DNA of 64,000 nt from Kallipyga gabonensis (GCF_001286805.1 NZ_CXYV01000002.1:868001-932000), one strand, 5' to 3'. Positions 8,609-17,692 are shown, counted from the first letter of the stretch. Notes: generated from the letters alone by a model not told the origin. Translations and numbers: made by a program.

Positions 8609-8786
8609 TTCCAGAAGTGAGATTCTCATGGAACATATACCCCGGAAACCGGGATACGGAGGGGACCTTATTTCCTTATCATTAAAAGTGCCCAGCGATG
8701 TGTATTGACTGAGAATCCCCACTACCATTGAGAACTGATTCTATCTCTTTGCTTGGAAGCCGCTGAACATATGTACACATCAATAA
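8609..8786. other. Non-coding stretch upstream of the Tad operon leader
   Basis: No gene is supported here. CCCGG-AAA-CCGGG at 8641-8653 and TGAGA-T-TCTCA at 8617-8627 are short palindromes. TTGACT at 8705-8710 looks like a -35 box but has no acceptable -10 at 16-18 bases, so the promoter of the Tad operon was not located. Confidence 0.5.
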
Positions 8787-8878
8787 GCCACAAGGGGTTG
8801 TGGCAGGTTAGGACAAACCGGGTGCGGGCAACAACCGAGGGTCGTCCACCCTCGGTTCGAAAGGAGTGTGATAACACC
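8787..8878 (+). promoter_or_regulatory. Structured leader RNA of the Tad pilus operon
   Basis: Three stems stand in a row before cpaF: GCCACAA (8787-8793) with TTGTGGC (8798-8804); GGTT (8806-8809) with AACC (8816-8819); and a perfect 10-bp stem AACCGAGGGT (8833-8842) with its complement (8848-8857). GGAC in the second loop (8811-8814) is complementary to GTCC in the third loop (8844-8847), which would allow a kissing contact. The third stem ends three bases before AAAGGAG. GTGT/ACAC (8866-8877) lies between that site and the ATG. It does not match any riboswitch class I can recall. Confidence 0.5.
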
Positions 8879-10105
8879 ATGGGAGATGATCAAGAAAGGC
8901 GGGCTTTAGAGGATGTCATCAATAACCTTAGGGTTAAGGAAGATTTGACTGAAATTGATGATGGGCTTTTATTAGACCGGGTGGAACGTGCAATATTGAC
9001 CCACCCTTTTCTTTCTAAAGGAACTTTGGAGGAAAAGGCTCTCTGGATTGACCAGACCTATGCCAATATCCGAGGGTATGGGATTTTAGATTATTATTTG
9101 GAAAATCCAAAAATTACGGAGATTATGGTCAACACCTATGATGAAATATTTTATGAAAAGCATGGACAAATATATAGGGGAGAACGAATCTTTTCATCAA
9201 AGAAAAAATTACTTGATACGATACAAAAAATAGTTAGTGATAGCGGTAAAGAGGTTAATCGAAGAAAACCTATCTGCGATTGCCGGATGAAGGACGGATC
9301 CAGAGTTAATGTGGTGTTAGAACCCATTACTGCCCATTCTCCGGTTTTAACGATAAGACGATTTTCCGATTCCTATTATGGCTTGGAAGACCTGGTAACC
9401 AACCATACCCTGAGTCAGGAAGCGGCAGACTTTCTCTCCGCTTGTATAAAAGCAAAATCAAATATCTTTATTTCGGGATCAACAGGATCGGGTAAAACAA
9501 CCCTTCTTAATGCCTTGGCCGGCCAGATTCCGGTGGAGGAACGATTAATAACGATTGAAGATGCCAGAGAATTAAATTTTGGAAGCCGGAAAAACTGGAT
9601 CGCCCTTGAAGCCAGGTCACCGAGTATAAAGGGTCAAGGAGGTGTGGATATTCGAGATCTCATCCGGACATCCCTTCGGATGAGGCCGGATAGAATTATT
9701 GTCGGAGAGGTTCGTGGAAAGGAGGCAATAGATATGCTTCAAGCCATGAATACCGGGCATGACGGATCTCTTTCCACCGGTCATGCTAACTCGATTGAGG
9801 ATATGCAATTTCGCTTAGAAACCATGGTAATCGGGGGACACGAAGGACTTCCTTTACAGGCAATTCGCCAGCAGATTGGAGCGGCCATTGAAATCTTTGT
9901 CCACCTCTCTCGCATGCCGGACCATTCCCGGAAGCTGGTCGATATTAAAGAGCTGGTTATTGAAAATGGCCATCTCGTCTATCACAGCCTTTTTCATAAG
10001 TCCTGGAAAGATCCAATGGACAGTCCGGCAAAGTGGACCGGAACTTATCTGATGAGAAAGGATAAGTTTTTACGGGAAGGGGTAGTTACCCCTATTCTCG
10101 GATAG
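8879..10105 (+). CDS. cpaF: Tad pilus assembly ATPase CpaF/TadA
   Basis: A 408-residue secretion ATPase of the VirB11/CpaF group that powers assembly of Flp pilus subunits at the inner face of the membrane. After a helical N-terminal region come the Walker A box GSTGSGKTT, the Asp box [12 protein letters not shown], Walker B in [15 protein letters not shown] and the His box [10 protein letters not shown]. The start is ATG 8879; its ribosome site AAAGGAG is 12 bases away but a four-base-pair GTGT/ACAC hairpin between them would shorten that gap. The frame is open a further 42 codons upstream through the leader stems, which is rejected. It is the first gene of an eight-gene pilus operon, ten bases before tadB. 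Confidence 0.93.
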   Translation: MGDDQERRALEDVINNLRVKEDLTEIDDGLLLDRVERAILTHPFLSKGTLEEKALWIDQTYANIRGYGILDYYLENPKITEIMVNTYDEIFYEKHGQIYRGERIFSSKKKLLDTIQKIVSDSGKEVNRRKPICDCRMKDGSRVNVVLEPITAHSPVLTIRRFSDSYYGLEDLVTNHTLSQEAADFLSACIKAKSNIFISGSTGSGKTTLLNALAGQIPVEERLITIEDARELNFGSRKNWIALEARSPSIKGQGGVDIRDLIRTSLRMRPDRIIVGEVRGKEAIDMLQAMNTGHDGSLSTGHANSIEDMQFRLETMVIGGHEGLPLQAIRQQIGAAIEIFVHLSRMPDHSRKLVDIKELVIENGHLVYHSLFHKSWKDPMDSPAKWTGTYLMRKDKFLREGVVTPILG

Positions 10106-10114
10106 GAGGAGACC

Positions 10115-10912
10115 GTGAAAATAGAAACAAGAGATCAGAAGTATTATCCCCTTCCGAGATTTTATCAGCTATTCGCACTCAGTTTATCCGGTCTATTCTC
10201 ATGGATTTACTATCCTCGTTGGTGGTTTGTTCTTCCGGGAATGTTATTGGGGCTGCGTCAGATAAAAGCCTGGTGGAAGGAGAAGCAGGTTAGAGATCGG
10301 AATAAAGCGATGGAAGAGTCGCTCTTGTCTTTTTTCGAGCGTTTAATGAACTATTTAGATGCCGGCTATAATCCTTTGGAGTCCTGGGCCGGAGCAGGAC
10401 GTGCTCTTAAGGGGGAAAAAAGAGAAGGAGATAGTAAATATCAATCAATGCAAGAAAGAGATGGTCAAGAGAAAGTGACCGAAGAAGTTTTGGCTGTTAT
10501 TCGGAAGTATGAGGAAGGAAAAAGTTTGGAGGAAGCTTTGGAATATTTTAGCCAGGAGCTTTCCTCCCCTCTGGTTGAAAACTTTATCCGCCATTTCATC
10601 CTTGGAATACGACAGGGTGGTGATCTTGCCCAGTTGACTGAGAGTTTTTATCGCCTTCTTTTTGACCGTCAAGAACTCAACCGGGATCGGGAAACGAAAC
10701 TCTATGCAGCAAAAAGAGAACTGGTCATTCTTTTCATCATGCCTTTCGTATTATTGGCTTCCCTTCGCTATAGTGCTTTGGAACAAGGAGGGGAGGGGCT
10801 TTTTAATTTCATCATTCATCTCTTTTGCCTGGGTCTCTTTTATCTGGCTTGGCGGTGGGCAAAAGCGATCATCAACCGAACGGAGCTCAAGGAACAAACG
10901 AGGTCTTTATGA
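10115..10912 (+). CDS. tadB: Tad pilus membrane platform protein, TadB-like
   Basis: A 265-residue integral membrane protein of the type II secretion F / TadB family, forming half of the inner-membrane platform on which CpaF works. Two membrane helices near residues 15-50 are followed by a cytoplasmic four-helix domain (ESLLSFFERLMNYLDAGYNP, then SLEEALEYFSQEL and a GIRQGGDLAQL segment) and two C-terminal membrane helices. The start is GTG 10115 with GGAGGAG upstream. The stop codon overlaps the start of tadC as ATGA, indicating translational coupling. Confidence 0.82.
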   Translation: MKIETRDQKYYPLPRFYQLFALSLSGLFSWIYYPRWWFVLPGMLLGLRQIKAWWKEKQVRDRNKAMEESLLSFFERLMNYLDAGYNPLESWAGAGRALKGEKREGDSKYQSMQERDGQEKVTEEVLAVIRKYEEGKSLEEALEYFSQELSSPLVENFIRHFILGIRQGGDLAQLTESFYRLLFDRQELNRDRETKLYAAKRELVILFIMPFVLLASLRYSALEQGGEGLFNFIIHLFCLGLFYLAWRWAKAIINRTELKEQTRSL

Positions 10913-11754
10913 GTTTATTTTATTGCCGACAGATTCTTGCTTGGATATTTCTTATTGGATGGTTAATCCTTTACGGCAAGATGTCTTGTTCCCGGAAGAA
11001 CGGAAAGATGGGGGATCACAGCGGATATACATGTGGAGGAATAGGATATTTCCTTTTATCCCATCTTCCTGAGCCTATCAGGACCTATCGGTGGCCCTTA
11101 AAGAAGAATTTCCTGGTGATCATTGATGGTCAAGCTAAAGGGGAAGCAGCTCTTCTTTACAGAGAATGCAGAAAAATGCATGATCTTTATCTTCTAGCCG
11201 GATGGATTTCACCGTCCATTCTTTTTCCCTCTCTTTTTCCCCTTCTCCTTGCCCTTTCTATTGGTCGATGGTTTTATGAGGATCATTTCCTATCCAAAAA
11301 GGCAAAGGAAATCCAAGATGAGGTAATTCAAAGTCTTCCTGAGATGCTAAGCCGTCTCCTTCTCTCCATTCAAGCAGGTTCTCTTGTCCAAGATGCCTGG
11401 ACAGAAACCGGTTTATCCCAGGAAGGAATTTTATATGAAGAGATGAGGGAGCAGGCTGTCCTGGTCAAACAGGGTGTCAGCTTAACAGAAAGCTATCGCA
11501 GTTTTGGACGACATTTTCAGTTGCCTGTTCTGGGTGAGATCGGTCAGCTTATGGTTGAGGGACTTCATCTGGGAACCCAGCAACTGGTCAAAGAACTCGA
11601 AACCATACGTTCTCGTCAGGTCCAAGCGGTAAGGCGGAGGATGATGGAAGAGGCGGAACGTGCATCCCAACAAATGATATTTCCAAGTATCTTGCTATTT
11701 ATTGGGATCCTGATTTTGGTAATGGCTCCTATGTTGGCACAGGGACTGGTATAG
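10909..11754 (+). CDS. tadC: Tad pilus membrane platform protein, TadC-like
   Basis: A 281-residue partner of TadB and the second half of the platform. It has an N-terminal helix, two membrane segments around residues 85-120 (ILFPSLFPLLLALSIGRWF), the cytoplasmic domain with QSLPEMLSRLLLSIQAGSLV and VKQGVSLTESY, a basic RRRMMEEAERASQQM stretch and a C-terminal membrane helix (FIGILILVMAPML). That end is characteristic of TadC. The start ATG 10909 overlaps the tadB stop; a longer frame from 10825 lies entirely within tadB. Confidence 0.8.
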   Translation: MSLFYCRQILAWIFLIGWLILYGKMSCSRKNGKMGDHSGYTCGGIGYFLLSHLPEPIRTYRWPLKKNFLVIIDGQAKGEAALLYRECRKMHDLYLLAGWISPSILFPSLFPLLLALSIGRWFYEDHFLSKKAKEIQDEVIQSLPEMLSRLLLSIQAGSLVQDAWTETGLSQEGILYEEMREQAVLVKQGVSLTESYRSFGRHFQLPVLGEIGQLMVEGLHLGTQQLVKELETIRSRQVQAVRRRMMEEAERASQQMIFPSILLFIGILILVMAPMLAQGLV

Positions 11755-11769
11755 AAAGGTGGAAATAAT

Positions 11770-11982
11770 ATGCTTATACCGATGAAATTGAAATTTTTTG
11801 TGGGATATGAAAGAGAAAAATGGAAAAACATAATTCGTGAGGAAAGAGGAGAAGTCAATATGGTAGCGATCGTTCTCATCATCCTGGTCGTTATTGCCCT
11901 TATTGCCATTTTTAGGGATAACTTAACGCAACTGCTGGGAACTCTTTTTGAAAAAATTGAACAGGAAGCCCTAAATATCTGA
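11770..11982 (+). CDS. Flp1-like type IVb pilin (major pilus subunit)
   Basis: A 70-residue protein with a positively charged leader of about 28 residues, then EERGEVNMVAIVLIILVVIA, a Glu-containing motif running straight into a 20-residue hydrophobic helix, and a short amphipathic tail. This is the layout of Flp1-like pilins of Firmicutes, where a prepilin peptidase cuts before the hydrophobic helix. It is the only gene of this kind here and is therefore the likely pilus subunit. It has AAAGGTGG upstream of ATG 11770. Position after tadC and before tadE agrees with this call. Confidence 0.78.
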   Translation: MLIPMKLKFFVGYEREKWKNIIREERGEVNMVAIVLIILVVIALIAIFRDNLTQLLGTLFEKIEQEALNI

Positions 11983-12001
11983 CGTAAACGTAGGAGAGAC
12001 T

Positions 12002-12439
12002 ATGGTAAAGAGAAATTTTGTCCGAAAATTAAAAAAGGAGGAAGGTGGAGTTGCCCTGGTAGAGGCGTCATACCTTTACCCCATAGCCTTTCTTCTTCTC
12101 ATTTTCTTTTTCTTTCTCTCCTTTCTTCTTTGGAAGGGGGGTCACCGGGAAAGCAAGATAATCGAAGAAGTCCAGCAAGCGACTAATTCACCACTATTTA
12201 AGGATCCCTCAGCTATTCCGATTCTGGGAAAAGAAGGAGGATGGAAGATTACCGGCCTTTTTCGACAGAAAATGTCAGTGGAGTCTGGACGGCCTATAAA
12301 AAGAAATAGAGCATTTCGTTTCTTTAAGTTAGGAGAAAATACAGAACTAGAGACAAGGCCTATCTTTAACTGGACTTCTTCAGCAAATGCGATGTGGAAA
12401 TACCTGGCTATCCAAGCCTGGATAAAAACCGAACAATAG
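12002..12439 (+). CDS. TadE-like pseudopilin
   Basis: A 145-residue protein with a basic N-terminus, then the motif EEGGVALVEASYLYP leading into one hydrophobic helix (about residues 20-42). This is the TadE pattern of a class III type leader with Glu at position +5. The rest is an extracytoplasmic domain without recognised motifs. The start is ATG 12002 with AGGAGAG upstream. It follows the pilin by 19 bases and is followed by the large DUF5702-like gene. Exact family membership is less certain than position and leader suggest. Confidence 0.7.
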   Translation: MVKRNFVRKLKKEEGGVALVEASYLYPIAFLLLIFFFFLSFLLWKGGHRESKIIEEVQQATNSPLFKDPSAIPILGKEGGWKITGLFRQKMSVESGRPIKRNRAFRFFKLGENTELETRPIFNWTSSANAMWKYLAIQAWIKTEQ

Positions 12440-12453
12440 AGAGGAGTGAGGAA

Positions 12454-15378
12454 GTGCGGAAATGGCTGGCCCGGGAAAATGGATTTTTGACCGTTTTTTT
12501 TGCAGGATTCCTCTCCCTTCTTTTGGTGGTTGTTGGCATTTTGGGAGATTATTTGAGAATTCAGGTGGCCGGAGCTGAAATGTTGACCGGACTTCGTTTG
12601 TCTTCGAGGATGGGTCTTGCACAATTCGATAAAAAATTAGCTCGTGAGTATGGACTTTTTGTCGTCAAAAACCCTGAAGAAGTTGATATGCTGGCAAAGA
12701 AGGGTTGGGAAAGGAGATATGCTCCTTCAGCCATTCGTTCAGATTCGTTTATTCTCCATGCCCCTGAAATCCAAGTTGAGAAAGTAGAGGGTATGATCCT
12801 CTCAGAACCAAAGGTTATAGAGGATCAAATTGATCAATTCATGGATTGGCAGACACCCAGGCTTCTGTGGTCGGAAGTGGAAGCCCATTTTGATATTTAT
12901 AATAAGATCAGCCAATTAGGCCCCGTTATGGATGCAAAAGCCACCTATGAAAAAGGGTTGAAAAATTATCATGATCAGTTGGTTCATATTGGAAAGCTCT
13001 TGAGCAATACCTCTGCCCTTCCGGAAGCTTGGACGATCGTTCATGGAGGGTGTCAAATAGTAAAGGGAATTCCTTCTCTACAAGAGAATCTTTCCTCTTT
13101 GGAAACCGGTTTTCGTAATTTGGAAACCAGTTTGGATAAGCTTGTTAACAGAAAGGAAGACGGGGAGGATGAAAATGAAGATTTTTCCATCAAGAATGAC
13201 GACCTTAGCCGATTAAAGGACCAGTTTGGCAAGTTAAAAAAGTCTTATCAGGAAATGAAGACAGGGCTGATTGCCCTGCAAGCCTACTTGTACCAAGTTC
13301 AACAGTCAATAAAAAAAATGAGTGGTTGCTCGGCAGATATACAAAACAAAGCCGGAACTTGGGAGGCCGCCGTAAAGAATCTTCCTTCGGGAGCAATGGC
13401 TTCCGGTTTTCAAGCGGATTATCTGGCAAAAACAGGTCAGGATGATTTTGAGGGTTTTGACCGTTTGGCCCAGGAGATGGAGGAAATGGAAAATCGAGTT
13501 TCTGACCATTTGGAGGCATGGAAGGAGGTCAGTTTTGAGGGGAAATCTTTGGATCAACTTTCCTTTTCTACCTGGTTGGATCGAGAAAAAATACTGATTG
13601 AAGAAGGAAGACAGGGGAAGGTCAGGGCCCCTGGAAAAAATACCCTTGAAGGGAAGGCCTTTTCTGAGCAAGCCTTAGATGCTCAATCTTCCCTGGTCAG
13701 TATCGACCCTGATAAACGATCCGGTTTACTGGAATTTATCAAGGCATGGAATGAGAAGAGAAAACTGAAAAATCGGGCAAAATGGGCAGATAAACTCAAT
13801 ATGGTTAACTTGGCCGGGTCCCTCTCTCAATACATTCCCGCCGATAGCTTAAAGCGTTACCAGTCAGGAGGATCAATTGGTACAGGTTCAGAAGTTAGCC
13901 CACTAGGCGGTTTATCGAATGACCAAGGAATAATAAAAAATGTTCTCTCCGGTTTTAATCAATCAGGACGACTGTTCTCATTTAAGCATGATATTGGTGA
14001 TAAGGAAAGTCGTGCCAGGCTCTATCTTTACTGGAGTCGGATGTTTAGCCATCGAACAAGTAAAAAAATAGAGAAGAGAGAAGGAAAGGACACGTTATCT
14101 TTAACCGGTCTTCCCCTTAAGGAACGTCCATTTTATGGGGGCGAATTGGAATATATTCTTTTCGGCAAGGATGTTCTTATGGATAATCTCCGCCGGGCCG
14201 CAATATCTATTGCCGGTCTACGGCTGATGATGAATGCAGCCTATGCCTTTACTTCTCCCGATCTCTACCAAGAGACAGCCCCCTTGGCAACGGCTATAGC
14301 AGGCTGGTCAGGATTTGGCCTTCCATTTATTCAATCAATTTTCTTGGGGATTCTCTCCATTGGTGAGACAAAACTCGATATGGACGACCTGTTATCAGGC
14401 ATGGAAGTGCCGGTTATGAAAAATTCAACCAACTGGAGGTTTTCTCTTTCGGGGATTAAGCCCTTAGCTCAATCTATGGTGGGGGATCTCTTTGACGCCG
14501 GGGAGTTTCAAGCGACCGCTTCCATAGAAGCGGCTAATGAGTTGGTCAATGAAAAGATGAAGGAGATCGCTTCTTCTTCGAAAGAAATGGCAAAAAATGC
14601 CATTAAGACACCCATTCAGACCTGGATGACTCAGGCCCTTTCTCAAATTCAAAAACCGGATCCGGCCAAAGATAAAGCCCGATTAAAAGCCCTGATTGGT
14701 CAAATCGGAGGTCTGAATTCCGATGGAGCGTTGGATGGGGCGATACGAGAAGCTGGATTGAGTTTGGAGGGAAGGATTGGCGACTTGCTTTCCGGACTTG
14801 ATATGCTCCGGAAGGAAAAAGAAAAGGAAAAAAAGCTGACTTCGGACTTGATGAAAAAGCTGAATGACCTCTTGGATCAAGTTATTGATCCGGTAGTCGA
14901 TCAAGCTACAAAGGATGTTGACGGACTTTCCGCCAAATGGACTAAAAAACTTCAGGGGATTCGGCAGACTGGAGAAGAGAAAACCAAGGAAGCTTTAGGA
15001 AAGTGGTTTGATGGATTTCAAAAAGAACTGGGTGGTGGAGATTTAGGAACAGGTCTTGCCACAGGAGCGGGTCTCAGCATGGGTTATGAGGACTATATCA
15101 AGCTCTTTCTTTTTCTTGCTCTGGTCGGATCAGGTAAGGACTCCCTCTTAGTCAACACCTGTAAACTTATCCATGCGGAAAACGGAGAAAGTGACCTAAC
15201 GTTGACTCCAACTGCCTTGTCTTGGACGGCCGGGGGCCAGGTGGGTCTTAGCTTGATCGGGAAAAATAGGATTTGGGCTCCTTCTTTGGGTCTTCAACAA
15301 GGGGTTTATAAAATCAAAAGATCCTGGATAGAAGGCTATGGTGAAAAAGAGATTAAGCCCAGAGGAGGCGGAGGATGA
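12454..15378 (+). CDS. Large DUF5702-like Tad-locus surface protein
   Basis: A 974-residue protein of unknown function. The N-terminus LARENGFLTVFFAGFLSLLL resembles the start of DUF5702/TadG-like proteins of Firmicutes Tad loci and holds one membrane helix (about residues 10-32). A long Lys/Glu-rich, largely helical and coiled-coil-prone region follows (about 150-420). Then comes a mid-region with hydrophobic stretches around AAISIAGLRLMMNAAYAF (about residues 590-650). The C-terminal MGYEDYIKLFLFLAL segment is typical of the family. The start chosen is GTG 12454 after GAGGAGTGAGG; an ATG at 12394 would overlap the TadE-like gene. It ends in a Gly run and overlaps the next gene as ATGA. Confidence 0.7.
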   Translation: MRKWLARENGFLTVFFAGFLSLLLVVVGILGDYLRIQVAGAEMLTGLRLSSRMGLAQFDKKLAREYGLFVVKNPEEVDMLAKKGWERRYAPSAIRSDSFILHAPEIQVEKVEGMILSEPKVIEDQIDQFMDWQTPRLLWSEVEAHFDIYNKISQLGPVMDAKATYEKGLKNYHDQLVHIGKLLSNTSALPEAWTIVHGGCQIVKGIPSLQENLSSLETGFRNLETSLDKLVNRKEDGEDENEDFSIKNDDLSRLKDQFGKLKKSYQEMKTGLIALQAYLYQVQQSIKKMSGCSADIQNKAGTWEAAVKNLPSGAMASGFQADYLAKTGQDDFEGFDRLAQEMEEMENRVSDHLEAWKEVSFEGKSLDQLSFSTWLDREKILIEEGRQGKVRAPGKNTLEGKAFSEQALDAQSSLVSIDPDKRSGLLEFIKAWNEKRKLKNRAKWADKLNMVNLAGSLSQYIPADSLKRYQSGGSIGTGSEVSPLGGLSNDQGIIKNVLSGFNQSGRLFSFKHDIGDKESRARLYLYWSRMFSHRTSKKIEKREGKDTLSLTGLPLKERPFYGGELEYILFGKDVLMDNLRRAAISIAGLRLMMNAAYAFTSPDLYQETAPLATAIAGWSGFGLPFIQSIFLGILSIGETKLDMDDLLSGMEVPVMKNSTNWRFSLSGIKPLAQSMVGDLFDAGEFQATASIEAANELVNEKMKEIASSSKEMAKNAIKTPIQTWMTQALSQIQKPDPAKDKARLKALIGQIGGLNSDGALDGAIREAGLSLEGRIGDLLSGLDMLRKEKEKEKKLTSDLMKKLNDLLDQVIDPVVDQATKDVDGLSAKWTKKLQGIRQTGEEKTKEALGKWFDGFQKELGGGDLGTGLATGAGLSMGYEDYIKLFLFLALVGSGKDSLLVNTCKLIHAENGESDLTLTPTALSWTAGGQVGLSLIGKNRIWAPSLGLQQGVYKIKRSWIEGYGEKEIKPRGGGG

Positions 15379-16430
15379 GACCTGATAAGATGAAGTTAAG
15401 GGGGGAGAAAGGATCACTAACCATTGAGGCATCACTGATCATGGGCTTGATGATCATTTTTATCACCAGTTGGATTCTTATCCTCCATCTCTTCAAAATC
15501 CAAGCCTATACGCAACATGCCCTTGATCAAGCCGTTCTCAATCTTTCCGATGAAATATCCATGGTCCATTCTCTTAGAGATGGAATAAATAAAATTGGAA
15601 ATTACTTAAGGGATACGGTAGACCTGCGTCCTTCGGGACCGCTCAATGACATGGAAAAAGAGAGTTTGGAGGAGATGACCCTTACCGGATCAACGTATTT
15701 AGCCTTTCAAGAGGAATTAAAGGGTGGGAGAAAAAGGCTGTCTCCGGCCATTGACCAATGGATAGAAGAACCGATCCTGGAAACGTCCATTGATGATGAA
15801 CATGACCTGATCCAGGTCAATCTAACCTATGAAATGAAGTTGCCGGGTCCTTTGAAACTCTTTGGACCAAAAATAGTCCATCAAAATGCAGGAACCGGCA
15901 TTTGGGTATTTACGGATGATCCCATTCTAGGAGTTTGGAATAATAGTGAGGAGGACCGGAAAAAGAAGGAAGAGTCCATTTGGAAGGAATCCAATTTTTC
16001 CAGAGGAAGAAAATTTGCTGAAAAATACCGAAAACAATCAGATAAGTCCTTGCCGCCCGGGCATGGAATAGATTTTATCGATAAAGAAGGGAAGGGTGTG
16101 GCTGTTTTTTCTCTCAATATTTTCTCAGACCATTATAGTCAGGGCGAGGGAAGAGACCCGGCTGCTTACCAGGTGAAAGATGAGGCTTTTATCCAAAAAA
16201 TCAGGTCCTATATCCGGAAAACGAAGAGAGATATTCAAAAATTTAATGCAAGCAGGGAAGACATTGGAGAGGTAAAAGCCGGAGCTATCATCCTGGTGCT
16301 CCCGGAAGAGGCAGAAGTCTTATCTGACGACCTTCATGCTTTAACCCGGAAATTGGAGAAAGAAGAGGGCCTGTCGATCGTTGTCATTTTTGACCAGAAG
16401 GCTTTTCCGGGAGGAGAAAAAGATGACTAA
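15375..16430 (+). CDS. Second TadE-like / pilin-leader protein
   Basis: A 351-residue protein whose N-terminus LRGEKGSLTIEASLIMGLMI is a prepilin-like leader with Glu at +5 followed by a membrane helix (about residues 18-40). The remaining 300 residues would be outside the membrane and carry no motif I recognise. The start ATG 15375 overlaps the stop of the DUF5702-like gene, so the two are probably made in a fixed ratio. It may be a minor pseudopilin or a wall-spanning component of the pilus. Confidence 0.68.
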   Translation: MRPDKMKLRGEKGSLTIEASLIMGLMIIFITSWILILHLFKIQAYTQHALDQAVLNLSDEISMVHSLRDGINKIGNYLRDTVDLRPSGPLNDMEKESLEEMTLTGSTYLAFQEELKGGRKRLSPAIDQWIEEPILETSIDDEHDLIQVNLTYEMKLPGPLKLFGPKIVHQNAGTGIWVFTDDPILGVWNNSEEDRKKKEESIWKESNFSRGRKFAEKYRKQSDKSLPPGHGIDFIDKEGKGVAVFSLNIFSDHYSQGEGRDPAAYQVKDEAFIQKIRSYIRKTKRDIQKFNASREDIGEVKAGAIILVLPEEAEVLSDDLHALTRKLEKEEGLSIVVIFDQKAFPGGEKDD

Positions 16431-17295
16431 GCTAAAGCGTTGGCTCTATCCCGCAATTCTTATTGTAGTTACCCTTACTTTGAGTTTGTTGAGCTTCCGG
16501 CGAATGCGGACTAGAAATCAGGAATTAGATAGGGTAGAGAAGGAATTAAGTATTCTCTTGGAAGAAGGTTATTATCGGGAAGCTCTATCTCGGATTCAAG
16601 GTCTTAGCAAACCGGATCGTGATTACTTTTCATTCCAGGAGCTTACTGCTTTGGTAGAGATAGGAAACTTGACTCGGGCAGAGGCCTTTATGGATCAAAG
16701 CCAAGATCTTCAAAAAAACAAGTCGGCAACTCACATGCTTTTTTCCGGCTGGAAGAAGAAGGGGGATTTTGATCAGGCATTCCTCTTTTTGAACAAATAT
16801 AAAAAGGCCTTTGAGAATGAATTTGAACCTTTGTTCTTTGACTTACTTCAAGAAAGGCAAATCATCCCCTGTCAATCCTCGTTTTATGCAGGTTGGTTTG
16901 GAGATTTGGCTATTCTTCAAGATAACTTAGGTAAATACCTTGTGGATGCTCTAGGTCAAGGGGTGAACTATGATCGTTATGAAGAGATAAAATCTATTCA
17001 AGGGGGATTCATGGCTAAGCGGAAAAATTATTGGGCCCTTTTGGATCAGAAGGGGCATTTCACCGGTCTACTAACGAAGGAAAAGAAAACACAGGAAGAG
17101 GCAGGAGATTACTTTTTTCAAAGAAAAGAAAGTAAGGGATTTTGGGGTTTTTCTTACCGGGGCCGGGTGATTCTTCCTTGTGAATATGAGGAGCTATCTC
17201 CACTTTCTCCTAGAGGCCTGGCCTATGGCCGAAGGGAGGGGAGATGGTATCGAATTGTTTTTCCTGCTCTCGCTCAAGGTAGAGAAGAGTCTTAG
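16423..17295 (+). CDS. Membrane-anchored TPR/WG-repeat-like protein ending the Tad operon
   Basis: A 290-residue protein with one N-terminal membrane helix (LYPAILIVVTLTLSLLSF). A helical region resembling TPR units follows (SILLEEGYYREALSRIQGL, then AFLFLNKYKKAFENEFEP). The C-terminal part contains WG-repeat-like segments (YWALLDQKGHFTGL, GFWGFSYRGRVILPCEYEEL, YGRREGRWYRI). WG repeats are beta-structured binding units; here there are only about three. The start ATG 16423 follows GGAGGAG and overlaps the previous gene by eight bases. A specific role is not known; position suggests pilus assembly or surface anchoring. Confidence 0.6.
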   Translation: MTKLKRWLYPAILIVVTLTLSLLSFRRMRTRNQELDRVEKELSILLEEGYYREALSRIQGLSKPDRDYFSFQELTALVEIGNLTRAEAFMDQSQDLQKNKSATHMLFSGWKKKGDFDQAFLFLNKYKKAFENEFEPLFFDLLQERQIIPCQSSFYAGWFGDLAILQDNLGKYLVDALGQGVNYDRYEEIKSIQGGFMAKRKNYWALLDQKGHFTGLLTKEKKTQEEAGDYFFQRKESKGFWGFSYRGRVILPCEYEELSPLSPRGLAYGRREGRWYRIVFPALAQGREES

Positions 17296-17393
17296 TCTTC
17301 AAACTTTGGTATTTTCCCACCCTTTATACTAAAATACTATTGTTAATGGATAGGAAGACTTTCCCTAAATGTTTGAGTAAATAAGGAGAGAAA

Positions 17394-17684
17394 ATGCTTA
17401 CAGGAAAACAACGCAGCTATCTAAAGTCTTTATCAAACGGTCTGCAATCCACCTTGATTATCGGAAAGGATGGGATAACAAAAAATACACTTAAGGAGTT
17501 GGAAGACCAACTTACGGCCAAGGAACTGGTCAAGATGACCTTTCTTGACACAGCAGGCGTGGATCCTGAAGATGAGGTGGACCGGATTCTTGAAATATTG
17601 GATGCGGATTTTGTTTCTCACCTGGGATCAAAGCTTGTCATCTATCGGCCTTCCAAAAATGTCAAGATCCGGCTTCCCAAATAG
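17394..17684 (+). CDS. yhbY: CRM-domain RNA-binding protein YhbY
   Basis: A 96-residue single-domain protein of the CRS1-YhbY family, which binds pre-ribosomal 23S rRNA. The family signature LTGKQRSYLKSLSNGLQSTLIIGKDGIT is intact at the N-terminus, and LGSKLVIYRPSK closes the fold. The start ATG 17394 follows AAGGAGAG. It is the first of a tight group with nadD and yqeK, the same order as in Bacillus (yqeI-nadD-yqeK-rsfS). Confidence 0.93.
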   Translation: MLTGKQRSYLKSLSNGLQSTLIIGKDGITKNTLKELEDQLTAKELVKMTFLDTAGVDPEDEVDRILEILDADFVSHLGSKLVIYRPSKNVKIRLPK

Positions 17685-17692
17685 GTAAAGCC

